Shown: piece by piece, positions 36,661-47,700 of the stretch
Position numbering within the stretch: the stretch's first letter is position 1
Layout of the letters: the number at the start of each line of letters is the position of its first letter
Assembly: GCA_001939145.1 (NCBI GenBank)
Contig: LSRX01000137.1
Span: 537,182 to 601,181, forward strand
DNA: 64,000 nt
Source of the DNA: Symbiodinium microadriaticum
Lineage: Eukaryota > Sar > Dinophyceae > Suessiales > Symbiodiniaceae
Direction: 5' to 3'
Notes under the pieces: model-generated
What the model was told of the DNA's origin: nothing
What the model saw: only the letters and a program-made list of their open reading frames with translations
Databases searched by the model: none
Made by a program: the position numbers and the translations under genes

Positions 36661-37910
36661 CCTGTACAGTCTAACATGGCCGATGTTCCGGCTCCTGGTG
36701 CACATGGCCCATCCGAACAATGAGTGGCTTGCTGTAAGTCTGCAAGTCCTCTCAGGTATACGGTTGGCAAAAGTGGAGAGCTTACGGGAACTGGCCCGGT
36801 TTCCTCCGAGTGAAAGAGCCGAGTGGGGCTGAGGCAGTGTCCCCGTAGCTCACTTCTGGGACGCTTCGGACGGTCGGCTTCTGTGCTGTGAAGTCGCCTG
36901 GGCCTGAGAGAGCTCGTGCAGGGACCATTGAATCGAAGAACGCTCATTCACTCAAATATGTAAGGTGCCGCAGGCCCTCGCGTACGACGGAGAGGACCGT
37001 TTCAAGAGCCCTGGCCTCTGCAACGATGCCGTTGTGGCTCCGCTGCAGGCACAGCCTCCGAGTCCCACAGCCGGGAGCATGGAGGATGAGGTCTGTTCAG
37101 GGCTTCCCAGTTCAACTTGCAGCCTTCAAAGCCCCGTCAGGCAAAGAACCAGCCACAGCATTGTGCGATGACGTTGTTCGTCGCGAACTCCGAGCAGATT
37201 CACCTGCAGGCTCGTGTGTTGCATGCGTTGTCTTAGCATTTCGCACGTGCAGCTTTATTTACTTTTATGTAAGGTATGTTATATATGATATGCTGATATG
37301 CTCTACATTACATAGTACATACTATGTACCATATATTGTACTGCAGCATCGCACTCCCAGCCGGTCTTGCAGGACAGCATTCCCTGCGTGGATCCAGACC
37401 ACAGCGTCACTCAGATGCCTGTGGCCCTGATGGTGCCGCGCGCTCAGAAAGCCAACCGATGAGGCCAAAAATTGAGAGGCATGTCCCGTATGAGACCCGG
37501 GTGCGACCGAAATCGAATGTACTTGTAGGAGCATCGAGTATACCATTACAACATGTAGTAGCAGCAGCAAGACAAGAATAACAACAACAAGACTGCAGGC
37601 TAGTGGTCTTTTGTTTAGGGTTTAGGGTGGCGAATGGGGCCACTCAGGTGTCTGCTCTCTTTCCATTTCACCTCTTGCTGTCTGGTTGTCTATGCGGCAA
37701 TCTACTATAAATCATCATCGTCCTCTTACCAAATCACGACTTGTCTTCGTATCCGCCTCAAAGGCCCCACGTCTACTTTGCCCGGCAAGGGGAGGCGGCC
37801 GAGGGTTCTCCGGAGGAGTGCATCTAGGGATGTCCGGAGCGGAATATGTCGGAATGCGGGTACCTGGGCCCCTCAGAGTGCTTTGCCAGGAGCCAGCATC
37901 TTCTCTGGTC
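36661..37910. other. IFT140 intronic and unassigned sequence
   Basis: No exon could be placed confidently here, although the end of the second propeller should lie in or near this stretch. A double TTTAGGG unit occurs at about 37614-37627. Confidence 0.4.
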
Positions 37911-38941
37911 AGCCGAACGGTGCTTAGAGACTTTGCTGGTCTGGAGAACATGGACGAAGAGACGACCGCGGCACGATCCCCGGTCTTTTCGAACACCGGA
38001 CAGCAAACTGCTCATGTTGACCCTTTCTCGCAGGCTATGCTCAACTTCTCGTACCACCTGGCCTGTGGAAACACGGATGAGGTGCCAGAATGCTGCTGCC
38101 AGACGTGTACCGTTCGGCTCGCATTGGCGGAGTGCTGCCAGATGTCTGCGCTGCGCATGGTAACATGATTGCTGATGCTAGCAGAGCCACGTCCCATTTT
38201 CGTGACATCCCGCAGGCATACAAGAGCGTCAAAGGTGTGCGCTCCACAGGGGTGTGGGAGAGCATGTCCAAGATGTGCGTAGCCTGGCTGCATCTTGCGT
38301 TTCAGCTTGAAGGAGCTCGCACTTTTAATTTTGATGTACTCTGGGTGCATGCGCTGACGATGACACCAGCTGCAAAACTCGTTTGATGCTAGAGAGCGAA
38401 CGTCTCGACTTGTCGCCAGACTATTGTAAGAATAATGATACGCCTGGTAGGGGGTGGCACTTGCGCTGATGGCAGGGTGAAGACGATGTCTGCCATGGCA
38501 AGCATCGATGACAATAAAAGCCGTCATGATGTGTATGACTAGGAGAGTGATGGCACTCACTGCGGGCAGCAACGGCAGCTACAAATAATGCATGCCGAAC
38601 TTACTGGTGCGACGGGCTAGTGGAACGATACGACCGAACACAGCGCTTTACTAGCCTGTTGTGATGCCACACATCATATCGCCATGACGGTGGTGGTGCG
38701 GGTCATGCTGCTCATCACGGCACTGATGATGGCGATGATGGCGACGATGACAATGGTGGTGATTCTGTCGGTGGTGATTGCGATAATGATGGCTTTGATG
38801 CTGCTGACATTGATAAAACACGAATAATAAGATTTATAATTTATAAAAAGAAAAGTGATGGTGATGAGCATGATGTTGACGATGAGGAGGAGGATGATGC
38901 CGAAGGCTCGATGGCGATAATGATTCGGCCGCAGCTGCTGC

Positions 38942-38990
<49 letters not shown>

Positions 38991-39241
38991 GTTATTGTCG
39001 TTTTTGTTGTTGCTGCTGCCATGTACGCCACTCGCCCCAAAAAGTATGCACAATTCTGGCCGGCGAGTGGGATCATGGAGGGTCCTTCAGGTTCGGCGTC
39101 ATGACGATGCTGCTTGATGCCCGTGCTAGTATGATGTAATGCTACTGGGGTTAGGGCGTGGGGGGATGATACCGTGCCGTCTGACTTCTCACCAGGGGCT
39201 CTGTTTCCGCATGTCGTGATGCACATGCAGCCATGCCTTGT

Positions 39242-39273
<32 letters not shown>

Positions 39274-41845
39274 TTTGCGATGACGATGGTAATGGTGATG
39301 ATAATGCCGATGTTGGTTATGTTGATGGTGATGCTTACGATGATGATGCAACGGTGTTGATCATGTCGATGATCGACACCTTCGTCTTTTGCATGTGTGG
39401 TATTGCTTCTCGATGTGTGTGGTAATTCTGCTGGCCTCTGTCAGTGCTGAGGTGAAGACAGGCCGTTTGGATGCCGCCCGCCTGCACTTCGCTTTCTCTT
39501 GCTTGGGGATCTTGGCTCAAAGGGCTGCGAGGCAGTGGAGGTCTTCTGGACTTCTGTAGGCTTCTGTGAGTTTGGGTTAGTTTCGGGGATGATGCGACGC
39601 CTTGGGCCTTGTGTCTAGGCTTCCAGAGGTCGGGGTGTTGAAGAAAAGGTGCTGCTGGTTACCTGCCCTACCTGAACACGTAAATGCAGCAATGCCTACA
39701 GCAAGCAACATCCAATCCAGTTGCAAAGCCCCTCACGGCCTCCAGCAAGCCGAATTTGCTGCAATGCGTAAGCCCTATGATAGATGACTCGCTTTCTGAG
39801 TGCTGTTTCCACTCTTTGCAGTTGCATTGGGCGCAAGCACAAATGTCGATTGGTCAAACTCGGCCAGCTGGAGCCCAAGCCGCAAGTTCCCCCCAAGAGA
39901 AGCCTCACAAAGAGGTGGCCCAGAAGTGCCTGGGGCAGATGGGCCACGCCCGAGCAGCCGGGGCGCTCCGTGCTTGCCTGGAACAGGAGCCCGAGGCCGC
40001 CAAAGAGAGTCAATTACCGGTGAGAGCAAACACCAGGCTTGGAAAGTGTGCTTCGTTCTAATAAGACAAAAAGGGCAGGGCGACCAAGGCCAAAACTTCC
40101 AAGCACCCTAGATGCGAGCCTAAGCTTGTGCAGCAGTTGAGGGCAATGCGTCAGAGCAGTTAAGTCTGAGCACCGATAGCAGATGCAGATTCGCACTGCC
40201 AGGCACGGTTAGCAATCGTCGCCGTACACCTGGACATGGTCGACCATGCAGAACAGTTGCTGTCAGCCCGGCAAGGTTGAAGACCCAGGAGCAAGCGAGT
40301 GCTCAACATGAAGTGTGGGTCATTGCGATTGCCAGGAAGAAGTGTGGAAGGTATGACCTGCTCAATCAGCTGTACCAGGCCGCAGAATGGAGTCACCTCA
40401 GTAGCACCTGCGCGTCTTGTGAGGCTTGTGGCTCGCCGCATGCTCGGCACAAGAAGATCAGAAAAGCCAATAGCGATACCAGCTTTTTTTCCTTTTTTGT
40501 CGATCGGCCCATCATTCCTCAGGTGGGAGAAGGCCCTGGAGATTGCGAAGACCAAGGACTGCGACTCAAATCGGAAGGTTGCAAGACGCAGACTTGTGCG
40601 AAGAGTCCAGAGCCAAGGATCGTATTCATCTCAAGCCGACCCACTTTGCATATGCGCAGCACTTGGAGGCAGTGGAGGCTCGGAGCCGTCGTTTTTGTAA
40701 CCGACACTTCGACTTCTGGTCGGTCTTCTGGCAGTTCAGATGGGCAGGACGTGCAAGGGGCGCTGACTCATTATGAGCTCTCCGGCACCTACCGCACCGA
40801 GTCCCCACGACTGTCCGGGGCTTCAGTTTTCAAGGCTTCCCCAGCTCCCTTCTCGGTGGCGATCCGCGTCCTCAGGCTCTGCTCCATGGGCATGACAGAG
40901 GCTCACTCTCATTGTGCGGCCAGGCGGCCAGGTCAGGAAATGGGGCTTGCAGTGCCTTTGGAGGACCTGGGCAGCTATGTCGAGCAGAGTGACGATTCGC
41001 AGCTGCACAGATGGTGCCCCTTTCATGCCATGCTCAGTTCACCGGAACTCGACAGGAATTACTCAGACATGACCTGAGTCTGATGTCAGGTATGCCCAGT
41101 ACTTGGAGTCAAAGGCGGATCTCGATGGTGCTTCGCGAGAGTACAAGAAGGCAGCGAAAATTAGCCCTTGGCTCCCTAGGCCCTAAGCCAAACGTCGTTT
41201 TTGCTCAAGGCCGGGGACTGGCTGAGCCTCTGCCGCGTCGCTTGCTTCAACGAGGCCCTCTACTGGATCCGTAGCTTCGGAGCTTCTTTGCCTGAAACGA
41301 CATCGTGCGGCGCAGGATCTCGAAAGCGCACAAAGAATTTGCGAGGACTCGCAGGACTGAGCGGCTGCGGGATTGCCTTGGCTTCTTGGGTCTTTTTTTG
41401 TTCTGGTTTCGCAGGACCAGGCAGCCTGCTACCACCTCGCAAGACATTTGGAGGCCAGGAAAGGTCGCGATGTCGGCAGGCACCTGGGCCACTCCACTTC
41501 CAAGCATGTGAGGCCGGGGGCAGCTTCAAGGAGGCCATACATTACTTCCAGATGGCCGGACGAGTGGGGCATGCACTGCGACTAGCCCAGGACTGGCAGC
41601 GTAGCCGACACCGGCCGTGGATTCCGCACTGTCGAATCACCAACTTCAGGAGAACAACTTCGACGGAGACCTCATGAGCCTGGCACTGTCTGCAGATCCT
41701 CAGAGCATGGCTCAGGCAGAAGGGAAATGTGTGAAATATTATCATGCCACGCAGAACACAGCTTCGAGCTGCTAACGCATCTACATAACCTTGCCTGGAG
41801 CAGGCTGCCAAGTATTACGAGCAGCGTGGGCAGCCTCAGAAAGCA
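37911..41845 (+). CDS. IFT140: IFT140, middle exons (start of TPR-like solenoid)
   Basis: Exons follow family order. LRDFAGLENMDEET is at about 37922, QAMLNFSYHLACGNTDE at about 38034, and AYKSVKGVRSTGVWESMSKM at about 38218. KCLGQMGHARAAGALRA is at about 39924, LDMVDHAEQLL at about 40230, and KCGRYDLLNQLYQAAEW at about 40339. WEKALEIAKTKD is at about 40524, DRIHLKPTHFAYAQHLEAVE at about 40617, and ALTHYELSGTYR at about 40760. LEDLGSYVEQSDDSQLHRW is at about 40960, YAQYLESKADLDGASREY at about 41091, and KAGDWLSLCRVACFNEA at about 41204. ACYHLARHLEARKG is at about 41415, SFKEAIHYFQMAGRVGHALR at about 41523, and NNFDGDLMSLAL at about 41650. AAKYYEQRGQPQKA is at 41804-41845. The solenoid packs against other IFT-A subunits. 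The last exon joins the exon at 50613, across the mobile element. Confidence 0.9.
38675..39380. repeat. Trinucleotide-rich intron sequence, (GAT)n-like and (GCT)n
   Basis: The intron between two IFT140 exons carries GAT/ATG-rich tracts, a pure (GCT)n block at about 38935-38990, and a TTG/CTG block at about 39238-39275. Poly-Leu, poly-Ala and poly-Gln ORFs here are artefacts. Confidence 0.85.
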
Positions 41846-41900
41846 GCCGCCGCCTCGGTCAGAGCATGGGTCGTCCTTGAGAGCCGCCTGAAGTTAAAGA

Positions 41901-41943
41901 ATGAGACAGCATGATTTCGTGTGATGACATGCAGTTTGATGAA
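41901..41943 (+). repeat. Split direct repeat A1 (left end)
   Basis: 43 bases starting ATGAGACAGC and ending GTTTGATGAA, identical by eye to 50428-50470. It contains the ATG of ORF0 (41939) at its right end. Confidence 0.95.
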
Positions 41944-42262
41944 TCAAGGAGGGCCTCTGCCGCCTTTAGCCGTAGCAGGGACTACGGGTGGCCTTAGCGG
42001 GCTTGTGTTGGGTTTGCTTCGGGAAGTTGCTTTCAGGGATACGCCCCTCGCCGTCCCGAGCTCTGACTCCTGTCCGTTTGCCCCACTCCTTGAGACTCAC
42101 ACCTCCTCGATCCACTGGCCTTCACTCGTGCTGGGCATTCTGCTTGGACTTCTGATTGGCCCGGCCCTCGACTTCGCCTTCTTGCTGCGCCTTTCCCTGC
42201 TGAGAGTGGCAAGGAGCCGGCTTGGGGCTTTTAGGGGGTGGTATAGGGTGTTGGATGAGTGA
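41939..42262 (+). CDS. YR element ORF0, small hydrophobic protein
   Basis: This 107-residue ORF starts MNQGGPLPPLAV. It has a Gly/Leu-rich segment near residues 10-25 and a strong membrane segment around SLVLGILLGLLIGPALDF, followed by an Arg/Leu-rich tail. It ends GWYRVLDE. Its TGA (42260-42262) overlaps the ATG of ORF1 (42255) in the string ATGAGTGA, so the two are probably translationally coupled. The function is unknown. It could anchor element particles to membranes, but that is a guess. Confidence 0.6.
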   Translation: MNQGGPLPPLAVAGTTGGLSGLVLGLLREVAFRDTPLAVPSSDSCPFAPLLETHTSSIHWPSLVLGILLGLLIGPALDFAFLLRLSLLRVARSRLGAFRGWYRVLDE

Positions 42263-42791
42263 GGCTGAGGTCCTCCGCCTGCGTGCTGAAGTTGCAGAAT
42301 TAAGGTTGCTTATCCATTCCTTGACTTCCCGAGTTCAGGCTTTGGAAGGCTCTGAGGACTTTGAGGTTGTTGCTCAGCCGCCTGCAACGCCGGAAAGGGC
42401 AGTTCGAGCATCCTCCAGTTCCGAAGTGGGGCGAGTGCGACTGGCCTTTCAGGCCGACTTAGGTGAGGGGCGAGACCCTCAGCGAGTTGCTGTTGCGCGA
42501 GAAGTGGGAGCTTTTCTGAGGAGGGCTTGCAACGGGGAGCATCGGGGGACTTCGGGAAGGGATAAGATTTCTTTGGCTTCGAAGTTTTACATCGTCGTTG
42601 CTCCTTACAGTGGTGAGGTTTTCTCCAAGGTTCGAGTGTACTCAAAGTTCGCGCCAGTCAAGGAGTTGTGCAAGCGGGGTCCCGACCCCGGAAGGTCCGT
42701 GTTCGTGGGACTTCCCTCTCAGTGGGAGGTTAGCGTCGCCCTTCAGGCTGCAGGCATTCCCTGGCCCGAGGGTGGCATAGATGCCGAGTGA
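42255..42791 (+). CDS. YR element ORF1, coiled-coil gag-like protein
   Basis: 178 residues, starting at the ATG at 42255 (MSEAEVLRLRAEVAELRLLI). The N-terminal 35 residues form a clear leucine heptad coiled coil, followed by a Pro/Ser linker. A compact C-terminal domain follows, with KISLASKFYIVVAPYSGEVF. The pattern suits a gag-like nucleic-acid or assembly protein, but no zinc knuckle was seen. The TGA at 42789-42791 overlaps the next ATG (42781) by 11 bases (ATGCCGAGTGA). Confidence 0.7.
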   Translation: MSEAEVLRLRAEVAELRLLIHSLTSRVQALEGSEDFEVVAQPPATPERAVRASSSSEVGRVRLAFQADLGEGRDPQRVAVAREVGAFLRRACNGEHRGTSGRDKISLASKFYIVVAPYSGEVFSKVRVYSKFAPVKELCKRGPDPGRSVFVGLPSQWEVSVALQAAGIPWPEGGIDAE

Positions 42792-44436
42792 AGGTGAAGA
42801 CGAGAGCGAGGCGACGGAAGTAGACGGCGAGGAGCCTGCAGGGGCCGTTGACTTGCGGTTGCATCTTTTGGCAAGCTCTAGTGAGAGAGCCCTGAATTAC
42901 CGTGTTGCCGCTTTTAACAAGGAAGCTGACGGAGCGGTCATCAGTTGTTCTGTCATACCTATTGCCGAAAGGGAAGGCTGTTTGCTTGTCGCAGTGCCTC
43001 ACAACGCATGGCACCGTGTCGCAGCTCGCCGCTATTTGCCGCGACAGACGCTTCAGAAAGCAGTGCATACCGAGGTGCTCGCTGCCGATCCCGGCGATCG
43101 CGGCACTGCCCATGTTCATTTCAAAGTCCGGGTCTGGATCGGGCTGCTGGCGGCCGAAGAGGAACGATGCTTGTCTTTCAATGGCGAGGACGAGCCGGCC
43201 GAGCGAGGCTTTGTGATTACGGGCACCGAGCGGCACATCTTTCCGTACGGGCCGTCCCTGACCAGTGCAGCGCGCGATCTGTTTGCCTTCGTTTCGGCCG
43301 CGGAGGAGCCCCAGATGCCACCAGGCGACGATCCAGAGCCAGGTCTTGCTGGCAAAGTGCGAACTATCGAAGAGGCCGTTTTAGGACTTCAAGGCGGCTT
43401 GGACGCGATCCGAGAGAAACTTTCGGCGGGGCCGGGCAAGGAAGCAGCAAGCAAAGCTGGGGCGAGACCAAAAGCTTCGGCCGCCGCTCCTCGACCGAAA
43501 GGTTCCCCGATCCCCGGTTTGGATCCTGCTGTGCTCGCCGCCGCAAGGGCGGCTGGGGTCCCGGAGGACCAGCTGGAAAGGATGGGGGAGTTGGCCCGTC
43601 AACCTGGCCGATTGGGCGATGGAGCTCGAGCGGCCGCAACGGCCCTTTCCGAGTCCGAGGGCGACGAGGACGAGCAGGACAAGGACGCAGAGGGGCCGGA
43701 GGATGTGAGCACTGCAATCTGCAAGATGACCCAGATTCTGGACAGGCTGTCGAAGTCGAAGAGAGGAGGCAGTCTGGAGGATCTCCTGGACAGAGGAGAC
43801 GGAGTGGACGGGGCATCGAGCAGTGCGAGCGGGGGAACGTCCAAGGCAGCTGCGTACTCAAAGTTGGCGGGACTCCTGAAAGAGGACCCGACCAAGATCT
43901 CGAAGTCGGTGCTGAAGCTCATGGCGGAGGACTACGGGGCTCACACTACGGCACCAGGCTTAGACGGAGTTCAGATGACGGCCAGAGCGTGGTTGGAACA
44001 CAGGAGCCGAGTCCAGCAGTACGCGGGGCCGGTCCGTTGGGGCTGGCAGACTGCGGGCGCCTTGGATGCCTTGCTGAGCGGCAAGGAGGAGGAGTGCAAG
44101 GCGAGACTTTGCCTAATGCTGTGTGCCCTGGACCAAAGCTCGCTGGATTCGGGGAATTGGCTGCTGGCTCAAGAAATGCATCTGGAGCCGGCTCCTCCGC
44201 TATCAAGCTTTGGTCGTCACAAGCCGCCGGATCCGGGCGAGGAGCATCGTACGAAGATCATGGACCCTCGCTGGGTAAGCGTGCTGATGCACAAGCTGAA
44301 GGAGCGCGAAAGCTACCAGGAGGCTCGCCGGAAGCTGGGAGCGCCCCGAGGAGGGGGGAGCCAGCAGGACGGCGAGAAAGGGGATCGGAGCGACAAGACT
44401 CCGAAAGGAAAGGGGAAGGGCGAGGCGCCAAAGTGA
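42781..44436 (+). CDS. YR element ORF2, acidic-start structural protein
   Basis: 551 residues. An acidic start (SEGEDESEATEVDGEE) is followed by a folded region of about 150 residues, which includes GCLLVAVPHNAWHR and FKVRVWIGLLAAEEER. A Lys/Ala/Pro-rich middle and a helical C-terminal part come next, and the protein ends in a Lys/Gly-rich tail (KGKGKGEAPK). I do not recognise the family. The position between the coiled-coil ORF and the polyprotein suggests a capsid-like gag role. The stop overlaps a GTG of the next open frame (GTGA, -1 register), the third tight ORF junction in a row. Confidence 0.7.
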   Translation: MPSEGEDESEATEVDGEEPAGAVDLRLHLLASSSERALNYRVAAFNKEADGAVISCSVIPIAEREGCLLVAVPHNAWHRVAARRYLPRQTLQKAVHTEVLAADPGDRGTAHVHFKVRVWIGLLAAEEERCLSFNGEDEPAERGFVITGTERHIFPYGPSLTSAARDLFAFVSAAEEPQMPPGDDPEPGLAGKVRTIEEAVLGLQGGLDAIREKLSAGPGKEAASKAGARPKASAAAPRPKGSPIPGLDPAVLAAARAAGVPEDQLERMGELARQPGRLGDGARAAATALSESEGDEDEQDKDAEGPEDVSTAICKMTQILDRLSKSKRGGSLEDLLDRGDGVDGASSSASGGTSKAAAYSKLAGLLKEDPTKISKSVLKLMAEDYGAHTTAPGLDGVQMTARAWLEHRSRVQQYAGPVRWGWQTAGALDALLSGKEEECKARLCLMLCALDQSSLDSGNWLLAQEMHLEPAPPLSSFGRHKPPDPGEEHRTKIMDPRWVSVLMHKLKERESYQEARRKLGAPRGGGSQQDGEKGDRSDKTPKGKGKGEAPK

Positions 44437-44762
44437 AGGCTGACTGCCCTTCCCGATCCCGCGGATGTGGAAACGAGAATTCAGGTGAGCAGGTGCCCCA
44501 CCATCTTCCTGGTGCAGCTGCCACGCCTGTTGCAAGCTCAGAGTTGTGGAACACTTTCTTTTCGGTGCTGGGACGAGCTAAGACTCCCCTGGCCAACTTT
44601 TGGCATTCCCTCCGGAGTGCTCCACCCGGCAAACTGCCGGGGCAACGAGGGCGACTGTGGCCTATGCCAGTGCCCTATCCCGACCTCCATCGTCCTGGAG
44701 GCCAGCGCAGCCGGAGCGATGTACCGCGAAAGCTTGCGCTCAATGCAACCGTGTTAGTGTAG
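44433..44762 (+). pseudogene. YR element: 5' part of polyprotein frame, closed by TAG
   Basis: This frame is the one used by the large polyprotein. It is open from ORF2's stop and reads ELWNTFFSVLGRAK and RLWPMPVPYPDLHRPGG. It ends at the TAG at 44760-44762, after which SWLYLGQPATPRRS continues in frame into the main ORF. It therefore looks like the original N-terminal segment, with a nonsense mutation or a readthrough stop. Confidence 0.5.
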
Positions 44763-44774
44763 TCTTGGCTTTAT

Positions 44775-47700
44775 TTGGGCCAGCCAGCTACTCCCCGACG
44801 GTCAGATGCTCTAGGTCTGGGGACTCCGCTCAGCTCCGAACAGTGGGCAGTGGTGGAGACCTTAGGGCGCGGTGTTGAAGCTTGGAATGCGCAGCCGCTG
44901 ATAGGGCCTGAGGCCATGGGGAGGAACGCTGCTAAGGTTGAGAGCTGCGAGGAGATTCTTCGCGCATTGGAAGGAAAAGGGGATCAAGCAGCCCGCTTTT
45001 CTTTTCCTGCTGGGGGCCACGAGCCATCAGCTGAGGTGCTGTCATCCCAAATCTGTGGCACCCTGAATTTAGAACCTGCGAGTTTGGCGCAGAGCATTGT
45101 GCCAGAGCGCCTTCGGTTCTTCGAGGAGCCGAGCTTCGACCCCAGGCCCTTCCTCAGCAGCCAGAGCCGTGCAGTGTATCGGAGGCCCCTGGATTTCGCA
45201 AGGCCTATTCCTGAGGAGGAGGCCGTACCGCGGACTCAAGTGAGGTGCTCGCGAGACGCAGCTGTGCGACTGCTGGAAGTCTTGGACAAATGCGGAAGGC
45301 TCGCTCTGAGGCCCCGCGAAGCTATCCGAGATCGGGTCCTGAACGGACTCTTCGCAATACCGAAGGACCTCCAGCGGGATCGCATGATATTAGATGCTCG
45401 AGCTCCCAACCAGGCCGAAGCCGTGAGTCAGCCTTGGCTTCGATCAATGGCATCGCTGGAGCAGCTGCAATGGTTGGAGCTGAAAAGCGACGAGGAGATG
45501 CGGGTTAGCGCTGAGGACCTGAAGGAGTTTTACCACTGTTTTCAGGTCGAAGAGCAGCGTATCTGCAGGAACGGGCTTGCCTTAAAGTTTCGGCCTTGGG
45601 AGTTGAAGCATTTGTCGTGCTACACGGCCGATTTGGCGTCGTGTGAGTACGTGAGGCCTTGCCTAAAAACCTTGGCAATGGGCGATTGCTGCGCCGTCGG
45701 CTTCGGCCAGGAAAGCCACTTAGGTGTTCTGTTGCAAAGCGGAGCCCTGCGAGTGGAGCAGCTAGTTACCTTGACGGGGAGGCCCCCTAGGCAAGGCCTT
45801 GTAGGGGGACTCTTGATTGATGATCTAGCTGTTCTTGAAAGGGTGAAGCGAGGCAGTAGCGAAGTAGAGCATGAGGCGCCGAAAATGATGAAGGTTGTGC
45901 ACGATGCCTATGCAGCAGCGCGAATGCCGAGGAACCAAAGCAAATCGGTCGCAGGGGCAAGTGTGGCTGAGTTCTGGGGTGGTTCGTTCGACGGGATTGA
46001 GGGAACTATCCGGCCAGCTCCTAGGCGCACTGTGCCCCTGGCAGGCCTTCTGCTGAGAGCTGTGGGCGGAGGACTAGCAACTCCTGAGCTGCTGGAAGTG
46101 TTTGCCGGATCTTTGGTTTCGATCTTCCAGTGCAGGCGCAGGTTGATGTCCATCCTCGAGCGGATTTACGCGGAGCCGATCGGAGCTCCACCCCGTGCTG
46201 TTATGAGGATGAGTGCGGCACTGAAAGATGAGCTCCTTGTGTCGGCCGTGCTAGTCTCTCAGGCTTGCATAGACTTCCGGACGCCTGGGGCTCCAGTTGT
46301 CGTCGCCAGCGATGCCTCATCGCGAGCTGAAGCTGCAACTTGCGCCCCCGTGAGCTGCGAAGCCTCGGCTGAGCTTTGCCGGCACGGGCTCCAGAAAAGG
46401 CTCTGGTCGAAGCTGCTGAAGCCTGTCGATGCCCTTCTGCGAGAAAGGGGTGAGTTAGCTGACGACTTGCAGTTGCCGAGTGGAGTCTACAGTCCTCACC
46501 CGTGCTGGGAAACACTGAGCAGGACTTTGCGTTTCAAGCAGTTGGGAAAGACAAAGTATCCGGGGAAGCGCCGACATATCAATGTGGGCGAGCTGCGGGC
46601 CGCTCTGGCTGCAGAATCCCAGGTAGGGCGACGGTGGCCTTCGAGCCGATACTTGCATCTTCAGGACTCGCAGGTCTCTTTGGCCTGCCTCGTGAAAGGC
46701 CGCAGCAGCTCACGGGCTTTGAACGTCGAGCTCCGAAAGTCGCTGGGTGATCATTTGGGGTTCAATGTTAGGCCCGCTTATGGTTTCCTTAAGACCCACC
46801 TGAATCCTGCTGACGATCCAACCAGAGGGAAAGAGGTTAGGCTGCCTAGTGAATCGCCACCGGGGTGGTTGCAGGAGCTGCTGCGAGGCGAGTTTGCTTC
46901 GCTTGACCAGTTTCTCGCACGGAACGGAGTGCATTTGGACCAGCTGCGAGAGGTGCCGGCTAGCTCCGAACTGATGCCGGACGCCCCTGTTCCCGAGAGC
47001 GAGAAAGTTAGGCGGCCTCCCCTTGTAAGCCCTTTGCCCGCCGAAAAGCAGGCCTCGCGACTGCTGGAAGGAAGTGTCATCTTCAAGCAGGACCTGGTGA
47101 GGCTGTTGAGGGTTCTCCCGACGCAACCTGCGCCCAGGGGACAGCCTAAGCCCGGGACTAAGAGTTTTCAGAGTGGGTTGTTTGTGCACGGCGGTGTTGT
47201 AGGGTTTAGGAGCGCTACCACTGAGTTCCCTTTGAGCACTCGAGCCATCTGCAGGTTTGTTCGAGAGTCAAAGCCTAACCTACGTTTCTCGAGTGTCGGC
47301 CTTTTTCGTAACATGCTTGCTGATTGCCATGTGGATGCTAACAACTCCCCCGACGAGCCTAATTACCTCTATGGGCTGAGCAAGTTCAGAGGAGGAGGGT
47401 TGTGGATTGCCGGGGAAGGAGGGTCGGAAATCCGCAAATGCAAAGGGAGAGATGAGCCAGGGCATGTGATGGACATTCGAGGTGAGCCAGTGCTTTTCAA
47501 CCCGCATTTGCCCCATGCCACAGAAGGTTGGGCCGGAAGTCGATACGTCGTCGTGGCCTATTGTGTCAGGGGCCTTGAGAAACTCAGCGCGGAGCAGCGT
47601 GCAGCCGCTGCAGAGTTTGGGTTTAGGTTGCCAGAGCCAGTGAAGGAGCATGTTGAAGAAGGTTCAGGTGTGCAAGGCCCGCCAGGTGTCACAGGTGAGA

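Noticed and set aside
42945-44432. Long alternate-frame ORF overlapping YR element ORF2
   Set aside because: Arg/Gly-rich shadow frame of a GC-rich gene. Only its last part (after 44433) looks like genuine coding sequence.
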